Positions 43,709 to 53,314 of a DNA stretch of 61,978 bases are shown here, one piece after another (position 1 is the first letter of the stretch; every line of letters begins with the position of its first letter). This stretch comes from Nocardia carnea (GTDB lineage Bacteria > Actinomycetota > Actinomycetes > Mycobacteriales > Mycobacteriaceae), in contig NZ_JARWNW010000307.1 of the NCBI RefSeq assembly GCF_029868325.1, positions 1 through 61,978 of the forward strand, in the 5' to 3' direction. A program made the position numbers and the translations under genes. Under the pieces are notes generated by a model. That model saw only the letters and a list, made by a program, of their open reading frames with translations. It made no database searches and was not told the DNA's origin.

Positions 43709-43770
43709 GCCCGGCAGATTACCCACTACCCCACTCGCGGCGCATCACCTTTTCCGGCGTTGGGTACCGC

Positions 43771-44124
43771 TCAGGCGGTGGTATCCGGCCGGACCCGCAC
43801 CGTGACCCGGCCTTTCTCGTCGCGCCGCGCCGTCGCGTGCCCGCGCACCTGCTCCTCCCGGAAATGCAGCAGGATCGGGCTGCCCTCGCCGAGGAAGTTG
43901 CGCCACCACGTTTTCTTGTCGGGCATGGCGACGCCGATGACGTATTCGTCCCCCTTCTTCACGAAGTTGACCGGGGTACGGAAAACCCGGCCCGATCGCC
44001 GGCCCACGTATTCGACCTCGGCGAACACCTTGCCGAGCAGCGGTCCCAGAATCGGGGCGCGCAGCAGGGCCACCATTCCGCTGTTGAACCCTCGAACCGC
44101 ACGGCCCATAGGTGTCGATGTCAC
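43771..44124 (-). CDS. nitroreductase/F420 deazaflavin-dependent (DUF385) family protein
   Basis: 117 residues, the DUF385/Ddn group of split-barrel proteins that bind F420 or related cofactors: VEYVGRRSGRVFRTPVNFVKKGDEYVIG, MPDKKTWWRNFLGEGSPILL. The start GTG at 44124 has AGGAGG at good spacing. Function in this organism unknown; relatives reduce nitroimidazoles or quinones. Confidence 0.82.
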   Translation of the reverse strand: MTSTPMGRAVRGFNSGMVALLRAPILGPLLGKVFAEVEYVGRRSGRVFRTPVNFVKKGDEYVIGVAMPDKKTWWRNFLGEGSPILLHFREEQVRGHATARRDEKGRVTVRVRPDTTA

Positions 44125-44439
44125 GGAATCCTCCTGGTAGATAGCGATATGCCCGGATGATTCCGACCCTAGCGGCTGCCCGGAGTCTCCGCCGGTCGTG
44201 GACGACAGGCGGGGGCGCCGGTTCCGCAGCGAAGTGGTCCGGCGCCGAGGTGCCGGCCACCCGCGGGGGGCGTGGCCGGACTGTCACCGCGCTCCCGCGG
44301 CCGGTTTGCGCGCCGTCTGCTGGGCTGCCACTATCACCTGCCGTGTGGTGCCCGGCCTCGGACGGTCACCACGATCGATCTGCCGCCGGGAGTCCCGCCC
44401 GGGCGGTGTACAGCAGCGTTTCGATACGGAGTTGGGTGG
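44125..44439. other. intergenic stretch before mscL, nothing recognised
   Basis: 315 bases between the divergent DUF385 and mscL genes. Open frames here are in mscL's upstream phase or its shadows, without ribosome-binding sites. It presumably holds both promoters. Confidence 0.4.
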
Positions 44440-44895
44440 ATGCTCAAGGGTTTCAAGGACTTTCTGATGCGCGGCAATGTCATCGACCTCGCCGTCGCGG
44501 TGGTGATGGGTACCGCGTTCACCGCCATCGTCACCTCGGTGACCAAAGGTGTGCTGGAACCCCTGCTGGCCGTTTTGGGCGGCAGCAGCCAGCTCGGTTT
44601 CGGTATCACCCTGGTCGCCGGTAAACCCGCGACCTTCATCGCGCTCGGGCCGATCATCAGCGCCGCCATCAATTTCGTCATGGTCGCGGCGGTGCTGTAC
44701 TTCGCGTTGATCCTGCCGATGAAAACCGTGCAGAAGCGGTACCTGGCACGTAAGGGCGCCGATACGGAGAAACCGGTACCCACCGATACCGAACTGCTGA
44801 TCGAGATCCGCGATCTGCTGGCCGCCGGTGCCACCGTGCCGCAACACGGCTCCGGTGGCAACGGCTCGGAGAAGGAGTCCGCGCGGGTGCAGTAA
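44440..44895 (+). CDS. mscL: large-conductance mechanosensitive channel
   Basis: 151 residues. The first helix GNVIDLAVAVVMGTAFTAIVTSVTKG and second helix INFVMVAAVLYFALILPMK match MscL, the pentameric safety valve for hypo-osmotic shock. The ATG at 44440 begins the conserved MLKGFKDFLMRGN; the frame upstream (from 44272) is not conserved. The cytoplasmic tail carries the usual TELLIEIRDLL helix. Confidence 0.95.
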   Translation: MLKGFKDFLMRGNVIDLAVAVVMGTAFTAIVTSVTKGVLEPLLAVLGGSSQLGFGITLVAGKPATFIALGPIISAAINFVMVAAVLYFALILPMKTVQKRYLARKGADTEKPVPTDTELLIEIRDLLAAGATVPQHGSGGNGSEKESARVQ

Positions 44896-44914
44896 CCGTG
44901 GCCCCGCGCCGGGT

Positions 44915-45958
44915 TCACCCCGCGGGAGTCAGGATCTTCAGGACCTCGTCCGAGTAATAGAACGGCTCCAGCCGTTCCCGGAGGAGCTGTGCCAGCACAC
45001 CGTCGCGTTTCGCGGCCTCCACCACTGCCGGGCCGTAGCGCAGGATCTCGGTGATGATGTCCTCGCCCGTCAACCCCAGCTCCCCGAGCACGGCGGCGAG
45101 CGTGTGGTCGCGGTATTTCTCGTGGAACACCTGCACGCATTCGTCGACGAGCAGGCCGAAGTACTCCTTTTCCCGGGTGGTGACCGCGATCCGGTAGCAC
45201 AGCTGGACCAGCTCGTTCAGATCCTGTTTGGTGAGGTATTCGCGCAGGCCGCTGATCGGTTCGTCGGCGTGCAGGTCCCAGAACTCCATCGTGGCGTCGT
45301 GGACGGGGGCGTCGCGCAGCATTTCGCGGATCGCGTTGTTGGTGCGTTTGAGCGCGTACATGGCGCCTTTACCGGCCATATCACCCAGGATGGTGTTGCT
45401 CTCGGCCGCTTTCCGGGCGCGGTCGGCAGCGGATTGGCCGAGCGACATCAATGTGCCCATGCCGGGGATCTTCTCGGCGCGCTGCCGGTTGGCCTCCACG
45501 AAATCGCCGACCAGTTTGTCCACGAATTTGGAGGCGACGGTGGCCACGAGCGGACTGTCGGTGAGGCGTTCCAGTACCCGCTCCTGGGTCTGGTGCATAT
45601 CGACGATCTTCTGCAGCAGCGCTTCGACCGGTTCGCGTTCGACGAGTTCGCCCAGCGTGTGGTCTTCGTTCGCGGCGATACTGTCGTAGATCGCATCGGC
45701 GAACACCCCGACCGTATCGGCGAGCACGGCACTCCCACCGACCTTGTCCACGACGGTGGCGACCGTGGTTTCGAGCTGCTCGGCCCCGACCACGTCACCG
45801 GCGGGCACGGTGGCCGCCACGTCCAGGACGGCCGCCACATCGCGGGCGACGACCTCGGCGAACCGGTCGCCGCTCACCTCGTCGAGCAGCCACCGCACCT
45901 GCGCGTCGAGGAGCCGGTCGGCGAGCGCGCGAGCGGTCGGGTCGGCGGTTTCGGTCAT
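44915..45958 (-). CDS. conserved hypothetical protein, helical
   Basis: 347 residues, rich in alanine, valine, leucine and charged residues, with no signal peptide or clear membrane helix. I do not recognise the family; it reads as a long helical bundle (for example LADRLLDAQVRWLLDEVSGD and LTKQDLNELVQLCYRIAVTTREKEYF). The ATG at 45958 has AGGGATGATTCG ahead. It converges on mscL with 19 bases between the stops, and may be a conserved corynebacterial protein. Confidence 0.72.
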   Translation of the reverse strand: MTETADPTARALADRLLDAQVRWLLDEVSGDRFAEVVARDVAAVLDVAATVPAGDVVGAEQLETTVATVVDKVGGSAVLADTVGVFADAIYDSIAANEDHTLGELVEREPVEALLQKIVDMHQTQERVLERLTDSPLVATVASKFVDKLVGDFVEANRQRAEKIPGMGTLMSLGQSAADRARKAAESNTILGDMAGKGAMYALKRTNNAIREMLRDAPVHDATMEFWDLHADEPISGLREYLTKQDLNELVQLCYRIAVTTREKEYFGLLVDECVQVFHEKYRDHTLAAVLGELGLTGEDIITEILRYGPAVVEAAKRDGVLAQLLRERLEPFYYSDEVLKILTPAG

Positions 45959-46219
45959 CGAATCATCCCTTTTCGACGGTCGTACCGGCCCGCCACGAGC
46001 CGGAACCGGCCGTGGGGGCGCTGTAGCGAGACGACCCTATACCGGGTCCGGCACCACCGGCATGCTTGTCTGAGACGGATTCCGTCGCGCGCGGAGTGCC
46101 GCCCCGGCCTCCCCGGAAGAATCCCGAACCCCACGCGTTGACCTGCGGAAACCGCCAGGCCGATCAGTCCGGCGATAGCCCGCCGACGCTCGGGTGCGCA
46201 GAATCACACCCCACTTGTA

Positions 46220-46690
46220 CTACCGGCGGTCGCCCTCGTGCAGGGAGGTCCTGATCTGTTCGAGACGTTCACGCGCCGCCTGTTCCCGGGCCTCCCACTG
46301 TTCTTCGACACCGCGACCGGTCGCGGACTGCCGATCGAGCTCCCGGTGGCCGAACGCCGTGCCGATCCGCCGCTGGAACTTGTCACGGACAGAATCGAAG
46401 GTCGGCATACCACCGCCGGTGTAATCGGCGGCGCCGGTTCCGATACCGCCGATCGGAGTTGCCGCCCCCATCTCGCCGCCGGTGGGAATCCCGGCCGGGG
46501 CGTTTCCGGCGATCACGGCCGGTGTGGCGCGGCCGGTTTCCGACAGCAGCCGGGTCGCGACCTCGTACAGGGGAGCCAGTTCCTCCCGGCCCGCCGTGGC
46601 GACGACCAGTACGGCCAGCAACTGTTCGTCGGGTAGGGCCGCCAACCGCGCGGCGAGCGCGCCCGGATCGCCTGCGTTCGGTTCACTCAT
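46220..46690 (-). CDS. hypothetical protein downstream of pheT
   Basis: 156 residues. The N-terminal 50 form a helical segment (LAARLAALPDEQLLAVLVVATAGREELAPLYEVATRLL), the middle is glycine-rich and flexible, and the last 40 are highly charged and probably coiled coil (EEQWEAREQAARERLEQIRTSL). No family recognised. It lies 56 bases after pheT on the same strand and may be its operon partner. Confidence 0.65.
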   Translation of the reverse strand: MSEPNAGDPGALAARLAALPDEQLLAVLVVATAGREELAPLYEVATRLLSETGRATPAVIAGNAPAGIPTGGEMGAATPIGGIGTGAADYTGGGMPTFDSVRDKFQRRIGTAFGHRELDRQSATGRGVEEQWEAREQAARERLEQIRTSLHEGDRR

Positions 46691-46746
46691 GCCGACCAGC
46701 CTACGACTTCCGGCCCGCCCATTCGGACGGACCGGAAGGCCGAGAC

Positions 46747-49248
46747 TCAGGAACGGATCACGGCGCCCACCGCGTCCGCGGCGGCAGCCACCGCGCCGTC
46801 GCGGGCGGCACTGGCTTCGTCCTCGGTGAGGGTGCGGTCGGCGGCGCGGAACCGCAGCGCGTAGGTGAACGATTTACGTCCTGCACCGGCCTGCGCGCCC
46901 TCGTAGACGTCGAACAGCGCGATATCTTCGAGCAGTTCTCCGCCGCCGGACCGCAACGCCGTTTCGACCGCTGCCGCCGGAACCTCCGCCGGCACACTCA
47001 CCGATACGTCCTGCAGCACAGCCGGGAACGGGGAAATCGCCGGTGCCGGCCGGGATTCGGTCAACGGCAGAGCATCCAGGTCGAGTTCCACGGCGCAGGT
47101 ACGCGGCGGCAGACCCGACCGTTCCAGCACACCGGGGTGTAGTTCACCCGCATACCCGACGACCGTATCGCCCACCACGAGTTCGGCGCAGCGACCCGGA
47201 TGCCAGGGCAGGTACTTCCCGGGCCGCCGCTCGATCCGGACACCGGCCGCCTCGGCGATCACATCGGCCAGCGCGAAGGCGTCGGCGGCCTCGGCCGCCC
47301 GGCCCGGACCCCACGGGCCGCGCGGTTCCCGGCGGCCGGTCAGGACCAGCGCCACATGCTGCGGCTGCGCGGGCAGCGAATCCAGCAATTCGGTGATCTC
47401 TGCATCGGAGGGACGGCGGTCCACCGGCAGCGGATCCACCGGTTTGGTCTCCGGTCCCGGCAACACCACCTGGGCGATGCCGTAGAGCGAGAGATCGCGG
47501 GAGCCGCGCGAGATATTGCGGGCGGCGATCTCGAGCATTCCCGGCAACAGGGTGGTGGCCAGCTCGGCGCGTTCGACATCGAGCGGGTTCAGCACCCGGG
47601 TGGTCGTGCGGCGCGGATCGTCGGCCGCCAGACCCCAGGTGTCGAAAACACCCGCGGGCAGGAACACCGGCGGCGGCACCTCGACGCAGCCGGCGAAGGC
47701 CAGCGCACGGCTCACCGCGCGGCGGCGGCGCTGCACCGGGGTCAAGCCGCGGCCGGCAGGCGCCTGCGGCAGCACCAGCGGAATCTGCTCGAGACCCTCC
47801 AGCCGCAGTACCTCTTCCACCAGATCGGCGGGCTGGGCCAGATCCGGCCGCCAGGACGGCGGGGTCACCACCAGCTGGCCGTGGCCGCTGCTCTCGTCCA
47901 CGGCGACCTCCACATGGCAGCCGATCTGGGTGAGCCGGCGCGCGGACGTCCCCGGAGGGTAATGGACACCGGCCACCCGATCGGGCAGATCGATATCGAT
48001 CCGGATCGGCGCCACCGGATCGAGCTGGGTGCGGATATCGGTGAGCGTGGCTTCGACCGTGCCGCCGGCGATTTCGGCGAGCAGGGTCGCGGCACGGTCC
48101 AGCGCGGCCAGATTGAGTTCCGAATCCACCACCCGCTCGTAGCGTTTACTCGCCTCCGACACCAGTTTGTGCCGGCGCGCGGTGCGGTAGATGAGCAGCG
48201 GATCCCAGGTGGCGGCCTCCAGCACCACATCGGTGGTTTCGGCATTCACCTCGGTGGACGCCCCGCCCATCACACCGGCCAGCGATACCACTCCGGTGCT
48301 GTCGGCGATCACCACGTCCTCGGCGTCGAGCTCACGTTCGACGTCGTCGAGGGTGCGCAGGGTTTCGCCGGTCCGGGCGCGCCGGACCACCAGGCCGCCA
48401 CTGAGTTTCGCCGCATCGAACGCATGCAGCGGCTGACCCAGTTCGAGCATCACGTAATTGGTCACATCGACCGCGGGCGAGATCGGCCGCACACCGGACA
48501 GCAGCAGCCGCCGCTGCAACCACCACGGGCTCACCGCCTCCGGGTCGACCCCGGTCACCCGGCGGACCCCGAACCGGGTGCAGCGCGATTCCGTTTCCAC
48601 CTGCACCGGCCACGCCTCCGGCCCCTCGGGCAGGGTGCGGACGGCGGGATCGGCGTATTCGAGATCGAATCCGCAGGCCAGTTCCCGGGCCAGGCCGCGT
48701 ACCGAGAAGCAGTAGCCGCGGTCGGGGGTGATGTTCAGCTCGATAACGGTATCTCCGAGGCCGAGCAGTTCGTTGGCGTCGGTACCGGGCTCGGCGGTAC
48801 CGGGTTCCAGGACGAGGATCCCGGAGTGGTCCTTACCGATGCCGAGTTCGGCGACCGAGCAGATCATGCCGTTGGAGGTATGCCCGTAGGTTTTGCGCGA
48901 GGAGATGGCGAACCCGCCGGGCAGCACACCACCCGGCAACACCACGACCACCAGATCACCGACCGCGAAGTTGGTCGCTCCGCAGACGATCTCCTGGAGC
49001 TCCGGCGCCCCGATATCGACCTTGCAGAAACGGATGGGCTTCTTGAACTCGGTGAGTTCGGTGATCTCGGCCACCCGGCCGACCACCAGCGGATGCTCGA
49101 TCTCGCCGCCCACCGGTTCGAGCCGGTCGACCTCTTCGACCTCGAGCCCGACCCGGACGAAACCGGCGTCGAGTTCCTCCGGCGTGACCTCCCAGTCGGG
49201 GACGGTGCGGCGGATCGTTTCGGTCAGCCAGGACTGCGCTACTCGCAC
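46747..49248 (-). CDS. pheT: phenylalanyl-tRNA synthetase beta subunit
   Basis: 833 residues with the N-terminal VRVAQSWLTETIR, the tRNA-binding domain (VGRVAEITELTEFKKPIRFCKVDIG), B3/B4 (SKRYERVVDSELN), B5 and the C-terminal FDX-ACB anticodon-binding domain (FPAVLQDVSVSVPAEV). The GTG at 49248 gives the start of the conserved sequence; upstream residues of the longer frame are not conserved. It is 28 bases after pheS. Confidence 0.95.
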   Translation of the reverse strand: MRVAQSWLTETIRRTVPDWEVTPEELDAGFVRVGLEVEEVDRLEPVGGEIEHPLVVGRVAEITELTEFKKPIRFCKVDIGAPELQEIVCGATNFAVGDLVVVVLPGGVLPGGFAISSRKTYGHTSNGMICSVAELGIGKDHSGILVLEPGTAEPGTDANELLGLGDTVIELNITPDRGYCFSVRGLARELACGFDLEYADPAVRTLPEGPEAWPVQVETESRCTRFGVRRVTGVDPEAVSPWWLQRRLLLSGVRPISPAVDVTNYVMLELGQPLHAFDAAKLSGGLVVRRARTGETLRTLDDVERELDAEDVVIADSTGVVSLAGVMGGASTEVNAETTDVVLEAATWDPLLIYRTARRHKLVSEASKRYERVVDSELNLAALDRAATLLAEIAGGTVEATLTDIRTQLDPVAPIRIDIDLPDRVAGVHYPPGTSARRLTQIGCHVEVAVDESSGHGQLVVTPPSWRPDLAQPADLVEEVLRLEGLEQIPLVLPQAPAGRGLTPVQRRRRAVSRALAFAGCVEVPPPVFLPAGVFDTWGLAADDPRRTTTRVLNPLDVERAELATTLLPGMLEIAARNISRGSRDLSLYGIAQVVLPGPETKPVDPLPVDRRPSDAEITELLDSLPAQPQHVALVLTGRREPRGPWGPGRAAEAADAFALADVIAEAAGVRIERRPGKYLPWHPGRCAELVVGDTVVGYAGELHPGVLERSGLPPRTCAVELDLDALPLTESRPAPAISPFPAVLQDVSVSVPAEVPAAAVETALRSGGGELLEDIALFDVYEGAQAGAGRKSFTYALRFRAADRTLTEDEASAARDGAVAAAADAVGAVIRS

Positions 49249-49276
49249 TGTGGGTGTTCGCTCTCTCGCTCGGGGA

Positions 49277-50350
49277 TCAGGACCGGATACCGAAGGGCAG
49301 GGTGAACCGCACATCACCCTCGACGATGTCGCGCATATCGGGGATGCCGTTGCGGAACTGCAGTGTGCGCTCCAGGCCCATCCCGAAGGCGAAACCGCTG
49401 TATTCGTCGGGGTCGATACCGCTGGCGATCAGCACCTTGGGGTTGACCATGCCGCAGCCGCCCCATTCGACCCAGCCCGCGCCGCCCTTCTTGTCCGGGA
49501 ACCAGACGTCCACCTCGGCGGAGGGCTCGGTGAACGGGAAGTAGTTGGGCCGGATCCGGGTGGTGGTGTCGGGACCGAACAGCGCCCGCGCGAACGCGTC
49601 GAGGGTGCCGCGTAGATGCGCCATGGTCAGGCCCTTGTCGATGGCCAGGCCTTCGATCTGGGAGAACACCGGGGTGTGAGTGGCGTCCAGTTCGTCGGTG
49701 CGGAAGGTCCGGCCCGGGCACACCACGTAGATCGGCAGATCGCGTTCGAGCATCGAACGCACCTGCACCGGCGAGGTATGGGTGCGCAGCACCTGCCGCG
49801 ACCCGGCGGGCGCGATATGGAAGGTGTCCTGCATGGTGCGCGCCGGATGGTCCGGGAGGAAGTTCAGCGCATCGAAGTTGAAATGCTCGGTTTCCACCTC
49901 GGGGCCTTCGGCGATCTCCCAGCCCATCCCGACGAAAACATCGGCGACCTGTTCGGAGATGACCGTGATCGGATGCCGGGCGCCGACCGGCCCCCGATTC
50001 GCCGGCAGGGTGACATCGATCGCCTCGGCCACCAGCACCGCCGCATCGCGTTCGGCCACCAGGGCCTCCCGGCGTTCCTCGAACACCCGCGAGACCCGGC
50101 CGCGCGCGACGTTGACCCGCTTACCGGCGTCGGCCTTCTCGGACTTCGGCAAACTGCCCAGTGAGCGCTGCGCCAGCGAGATCGGCGATTTACCACCCAT
50201 ATGCTCGGTTTTCGCGGTGGCGAGGGCGTCCAGGTCGGCGGCGGCCGCGAAGGCTTTTTCGGCGGCCGCGGCCGCTGCGGCCAGGGCTTCCTCGGTGAGC
50301 GCGGATTGCTGCCCGCCGGTCGCTGTGCCTGCGTCGGTGTCGTCGGCCAC
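49277..50350 (-). CDS. pheS: phenylalanyl-tRNA synthetase alpha subunit
   Basis: 357 residues. Class II catalytic core with HPITVISEQVADVFVGMGWEIAEGPEVE, motif 2 (RTFRTDELDATHTPVFSQIEGL), and motif 3 (GMGLERTLQFRNGIPDMR). The N-terminal coiled coil (AAAAAAAEKAFAAAADLDAL) binds tRNA. A GTG start at 50350 follows GGGGAGAG. Forms the alpha2-beta2 enzyme with pheT. Confidence 0.96.
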   Translation of the reverse strand: MADDTDAGTATGGQQSALTEEALAAAAAAAEKAFAAAADLDALATAKTEHMGGKSPISLAQRSLGSLPKSEKADAGKRVNVARGRVSRVFEERREALVAERDAAVLVAEAIDVTLPANRGPVGARHPITVISEQVADVFVGMGWEIAEGPEVETEHFNFDALNFLPDHPARTMQDTFHIAPAGSRQVLRTHTSPVQVRSMLERDLPIYVVCPGRTFRTDELDATHTPVFSQIEGLAIDKGLTMAHLRGTLDAFARALFGPDTTTRIRPNYFPFTEPSAEVDVWFPDKKGGAGWVEWGGCGMVNPKVLIASGIDPDEYSGFAFGMGLERTLQFRNGIPDMRDIVEGDVRFTLPFGIRS

Positions 50351-50520
50351 GGTCTACTCGTCTCTCCCCTAGGCTTCTGTGAGCGGACCCCGGTAGGCGC
50401 CGGCGCCCGTATTGCTGCTGGTGGAATCGTATTCGATGGCCGGTGACCGGTTCACGCCGATATCCCCCGGCGATCACTGCCGGAATGCGACGACACCTCG
50501 AACCGGTAAAGTCCCTCACG

Positions 50521-51807
50521 ATGACGAACGCCCCGACCCGCACCGAGACGCTCGCCGGACGTGCCCGCCAGCAGGCGATCTGGCTGCTACCGCTACTGGC
50601 GATGATCGTGACATGGGTACTGATGTCACGATCGATCGACCCGTTCCGCGGGATCAGCGGCGAGTACATCGATCTCGAGGTGTACCGGCTGGGGGTCGAG
50701 GAGTGGCGTTCCGGCGGCGATCTCTACGGGCAGCTACCGGAGACGGCCGCCGATATCAGCCTGCCGTTCATCTATCCGCCGTTCGCCGCGCTGGCACTCG
50801 GCATCTATGCCCTGCTGCCGTGGGCGGCCGCGGTGATCGCCTATCTCGCGGTGTCGGTGGGTGCGCTGGCGATCACGCTCTACCTGGTGGCCCGGCAGCT
50901 GTGGCCCGCCCAGGATCAGCGCAAGCTCGCCCTGCTGGTGTGCGCGACGGCCACCCCGCTGGCGCTGCTGCTGGAGCCCATCTGGTCGACGCTGGACTTC
51001 GGCCAGGTCAATCTGATCCTGATGGGCCTGGTGGCCGCCGATTGCCTGACCCGTAACCCGCGCTGGCCACGCGGCATGCTGCTGGGCCTGGCCGCCGCGA
51101 TCAAACTCACTCCGGCCGCATTCGTGTTGTTCTTCCTGATCCGCAAGGACTACAAGGCCGCGGCGACGGCCGCGGCGAGCGGTGCGATCGCCACCATCAT
51201 CGGTTTCGCGGTGATGCCCGACGAATCGGTGCGGTACTGGTTCGGCGGGTTCGGCAATGTCGGCGGACTGAGCGGGTCGGAGTATCAGACCAATCAGTCC
51301 ATCCAGGCCGTGCTGGCCCGTTTCGGGATCACCGGCACACCGGCCACGGCGCTGTGGCTGCTGGCCGCCGCCGCGATGGTCGCGCTGGCCGTGGTCGCCA
51401 TCCGGCGGGCCGGGACACCGCCGATGATCGCACTCGCCGTGAACGCGGTGGTCGCGCTGCTCGTCTCACCGATCTCCTGGTCGCACCACTGGGTGTGGGT
51501 GGCGCCGGCCCTGCTGGCGATGGCCGGTTTCGCGACCACGCTGCCGTGGCCGCGGGCCGCGGGCTGGTATGCCGCGGTAGTGACCACCGCCGTGGTGTTC
51601 GTCCTCGCCGAGCACAGCGACCTCCCCGGCAACGACGGCCGGGAGCTGGATTGGTCGGTATGGGAACAGGTGATCGGCAACGGCTACGTCTGGTTCAGTG
51701 TGCTGCTGGTCGTGCTGTACGCGACCGCCGGGCGACAGTCGCGCCATGTGCCCGCGTCCCGTCCGGCCGATACCGGTGAGACCCTGGTCGCTGTCCAGAA
51801 AGGCTGA
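50521..51807 (+). CDS. GT87 polyprenyl-phosphomannose-dependent mannosyltransferase-like protein
   Basis: 428 residues, about ten membrane helices, with DLEVYRLGVEEWRSGGDLYGQLP and FIYPPFAAL in the first outer loop, the DUF2029/GT87 signature. PimE and Rv2181-type enzymes of this family add mannose to PIM or lipomannan from decaprenyl-phosphomannose. The substrate here is inferred only. The ATG at 50521 follows TAAAGT (a -10-like box) by eight bases, so the leader is very short. Divergent from pheS. Confidence 0.85.
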   Translation: MTNAPTRTETLAGRARQQAIWLLPLLAMIVTWVLMSRSIDPFRGISGEYIDLEVYRLGVEEWRSGGDLYGQLPETAADISLPFIYPPFAALALGIYALLPWAAAVIAYLAVSVGALAITLYLVARQLWPAQDQRKLALLVCATATPLALLLEPIWSTLDFGQVNLILMGLVAADCLTRNPRWPRGMLLGLAAAIKLTPAAFVLFFLIRKDYKAAATAAASGAIATIIGFAVMPDESVRYWFGGFGNVGGLSGSEYQTNQSIQAVLARFGITGTPATALWLLAAAAMVALAVVAIRRAGTPPMIALAVNAVVALLVSPISWSHHWVWVAPALLAMAGFATTLPWPRAAGWYAAVVTTAVVFVLAEHSDLPGNDGRELDWSVWEQVIGNGYVWFSVLLVVLYATAGRQSRHVPASRPADTGETLVAVQKG

Positions 51808-51878
51808 TCGACGGCCCTCGGCCAATAGTACGCATCGACTGATAACATGCGGACAGGCCGACGGATACAAGGAGCGCC

Positions 51879-52445
51879 ATGCCGGGACCGACCAGGACCA
51901 GGATGACCGCAGGGGAACGTGCCACTCAGGTACTGGAAGCCGCGGTCGCCGCGTTCGCCGAAACCGGCTATACGGCCACGCGCACCGACGAGATCGCCCG
52001 CCGCGCGGGTGTCTCCCAGCCGTATGTCATCCGTCTGTTCGGCTCTAAACAACGGCTTTTCCTTGCCGCGGTCGGCCAGGTGTGCGACCGCATCGAAGAA
52101 GTCTTCACCGAAGCCGCTGCGGGCGGCCGTCCGGATGCCCCCTTCGATGCACTGTCGGCGGCCTACGACCGGGTCCTGGCCGACCACAGCCTTCTCCTGG
52201 TGCTCATGCACGCTTTCGCGGCAGCGGGCGACCCCGAAATCGGCCCGGTGGTCCGGGAACGGTACGGCCGCATCTTCCGATTGATCCGCGAACTCAGCGG
52301 CGCCTCGATCGCCGATACCCGGCGCTTCCTCTCGACCGGCATGCTGCTCACGGTGATGGCGGCGCTACGGGTGGCGGGACCGGAAGCGATAGCCGCCGAC
52401 TGGGCCGAGGATATCCTGACCGACCTGTACCAGAACGGCATGTGA
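51879..52445 (+). CDS. TetR family regulator
   Basis: 188 residues with the TetR helix-turn-helix ATQVLEAAVAAFAETGYTATRTDEIARRAGVSQPYVIRLFGSKQRLF, then a ligand domain (FDALSAAYDRVLADHSLLLVLMHAFAAAGDPEIG). Follows the GT87 gene by 71 bases on the same strand. Target unknown. Confidence 0.88.
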   Translation: MPGPTRTRMTAGERATQVLEAAVAAFAETGYTATRTDEIARRAGVSQPYVIRLFGSKQRLFLAAVGQVCDRIEEVFTEAAAGGRPDAPFDALSAAYDRVLADHSLLLVLMHAFAAAGDPEIGPVVRERYGRIFRLIRELSGASIADTRRFLSTGMLLTVMAALRVAGPEAIAADWAEDILTDLYQNGM

Positions 52446-52477
52446 ACGGGTCCGGGAAGCCGGAATCATCCTGTGCA

Positions 52478-53314
52478 CTACGTCGCCGCGCCCGTCCCGT
52501 GCCGAATCCGGGAATTCGCGTAGAGGCAGATCGCGGCGGCCGCGGCGATATTGAGGCTTTCGGCTCGCCCGCGGATCGGGATCCGGACCCGGTGCCGTGC
52601 CCGGCGCGCCACCTCCGGATCGAGACCGTGCGCTTCGTTGCCGAACAGCCAGGCCACCGGACCGGTGAACAGTTCGCCGGCCTCCTCGAGGTCGAGCTCG
52701 CCGTCGGCCGCGGTGGCCACGGTGGCGATCCCGGCCGCTTCGATCCGATCCAGCACCGAATACGTCTCACGCTCACGCACGACCGGCACATGGAACAGGC
52801 TGCCCGCGCACGATCGGACACATTTCCCGTTGTGCGGGTCGACACTGTCCCCGGCCAGCACCACCGCGTCCGCACCCACCGCGTCGACCACCCGGATGAG
52901 CGTCCCCGCATTACCCGGATCCGCGATACCGACCGGCACCGCCAGTATCCGGGGCGTATCCGCACCGGGCGCCGCCGGCAGAACACGGTCGAGAGGTACA
53001 TCCACCAGATCGCAGACGGCCACCAGACCGGGCGGCGTGACCGTCTCCCCCAGTGCCTGTGCGGCGCGATCGGTGACGAGCGTCGTCCGCACACCGGCCG
53101 CCGCGGCACCGGCGATCAGCGCATGTTCACGAGTGGCGCCGTCGGCCGAGTAGAAGAGTTCCCGGACCCGCCCCGTATCGAGCGCCGCCCCGACCGAGTT
53201 GGCGCCTTCGGCGAGGAACCTCCCCGCCCGTCTACGCGCCGCACCGCGGTGCAGCTTCGCCGCCGCGACCACCCGCGAGTTCCGGAGATCTATCGGTTCT
53301 TGTCGGTCACCCAC
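52478..53314 (-). CDS. SpoU/TrmH family RNA methyltransferase (TsnR-like)
   Basis: 278 residues: substrate-binding N-terminus SRVVAAAKLHRGAARRRAGRFLAEGANSV, then the knotted methylase with ILAVPVGIADPGNAGTLIRVVDAVGADAVVL (motif 1), AWLFGNEAHGLD (motif 2) and IPIRGRAESLNIAAAAAICLY (motif 3). Acts on 2'-hydroxyls of rRNA or tRNA. The place next to rplT-rpmI-infC and pheST matches tsnR (Rv1644). I chose GTG 53314; GTG 53341 in frame is another option. It overlaps the stop of the upstream hydrolase by eight bases. Confidence 0.88.
   Translation of the reverse strand: MGDRQEPIDLRNSRVVAAAKLHRGAARRRAGRFLAEGANSVGAALDTGRVRELFYSADGATREHALIAGAAAAGVRTTLVTDRAAQALGETVTPPGLVAVCDLVDVPLDRVLPAAPGADTPRILAVPVGIADPGNAGTLIRVVDAVGADAVVLAGDSVDPHNGKCVRSCAGSLFHVPVVRERETYSVLDRIEAAGIATVATAADGELDLEEAGELFTGPVAWLFGNEAHGLDPEVARRARHRVRIPIRGRAESLNIAAAAAICLYANSRIRHGTGAAT

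Noticed and set aside
50351..50520. T-box riboswitch before pheS
   Set aside because: No T-box sequence (UGGNACCGCG-type) or specifier structure was found in the short gap.
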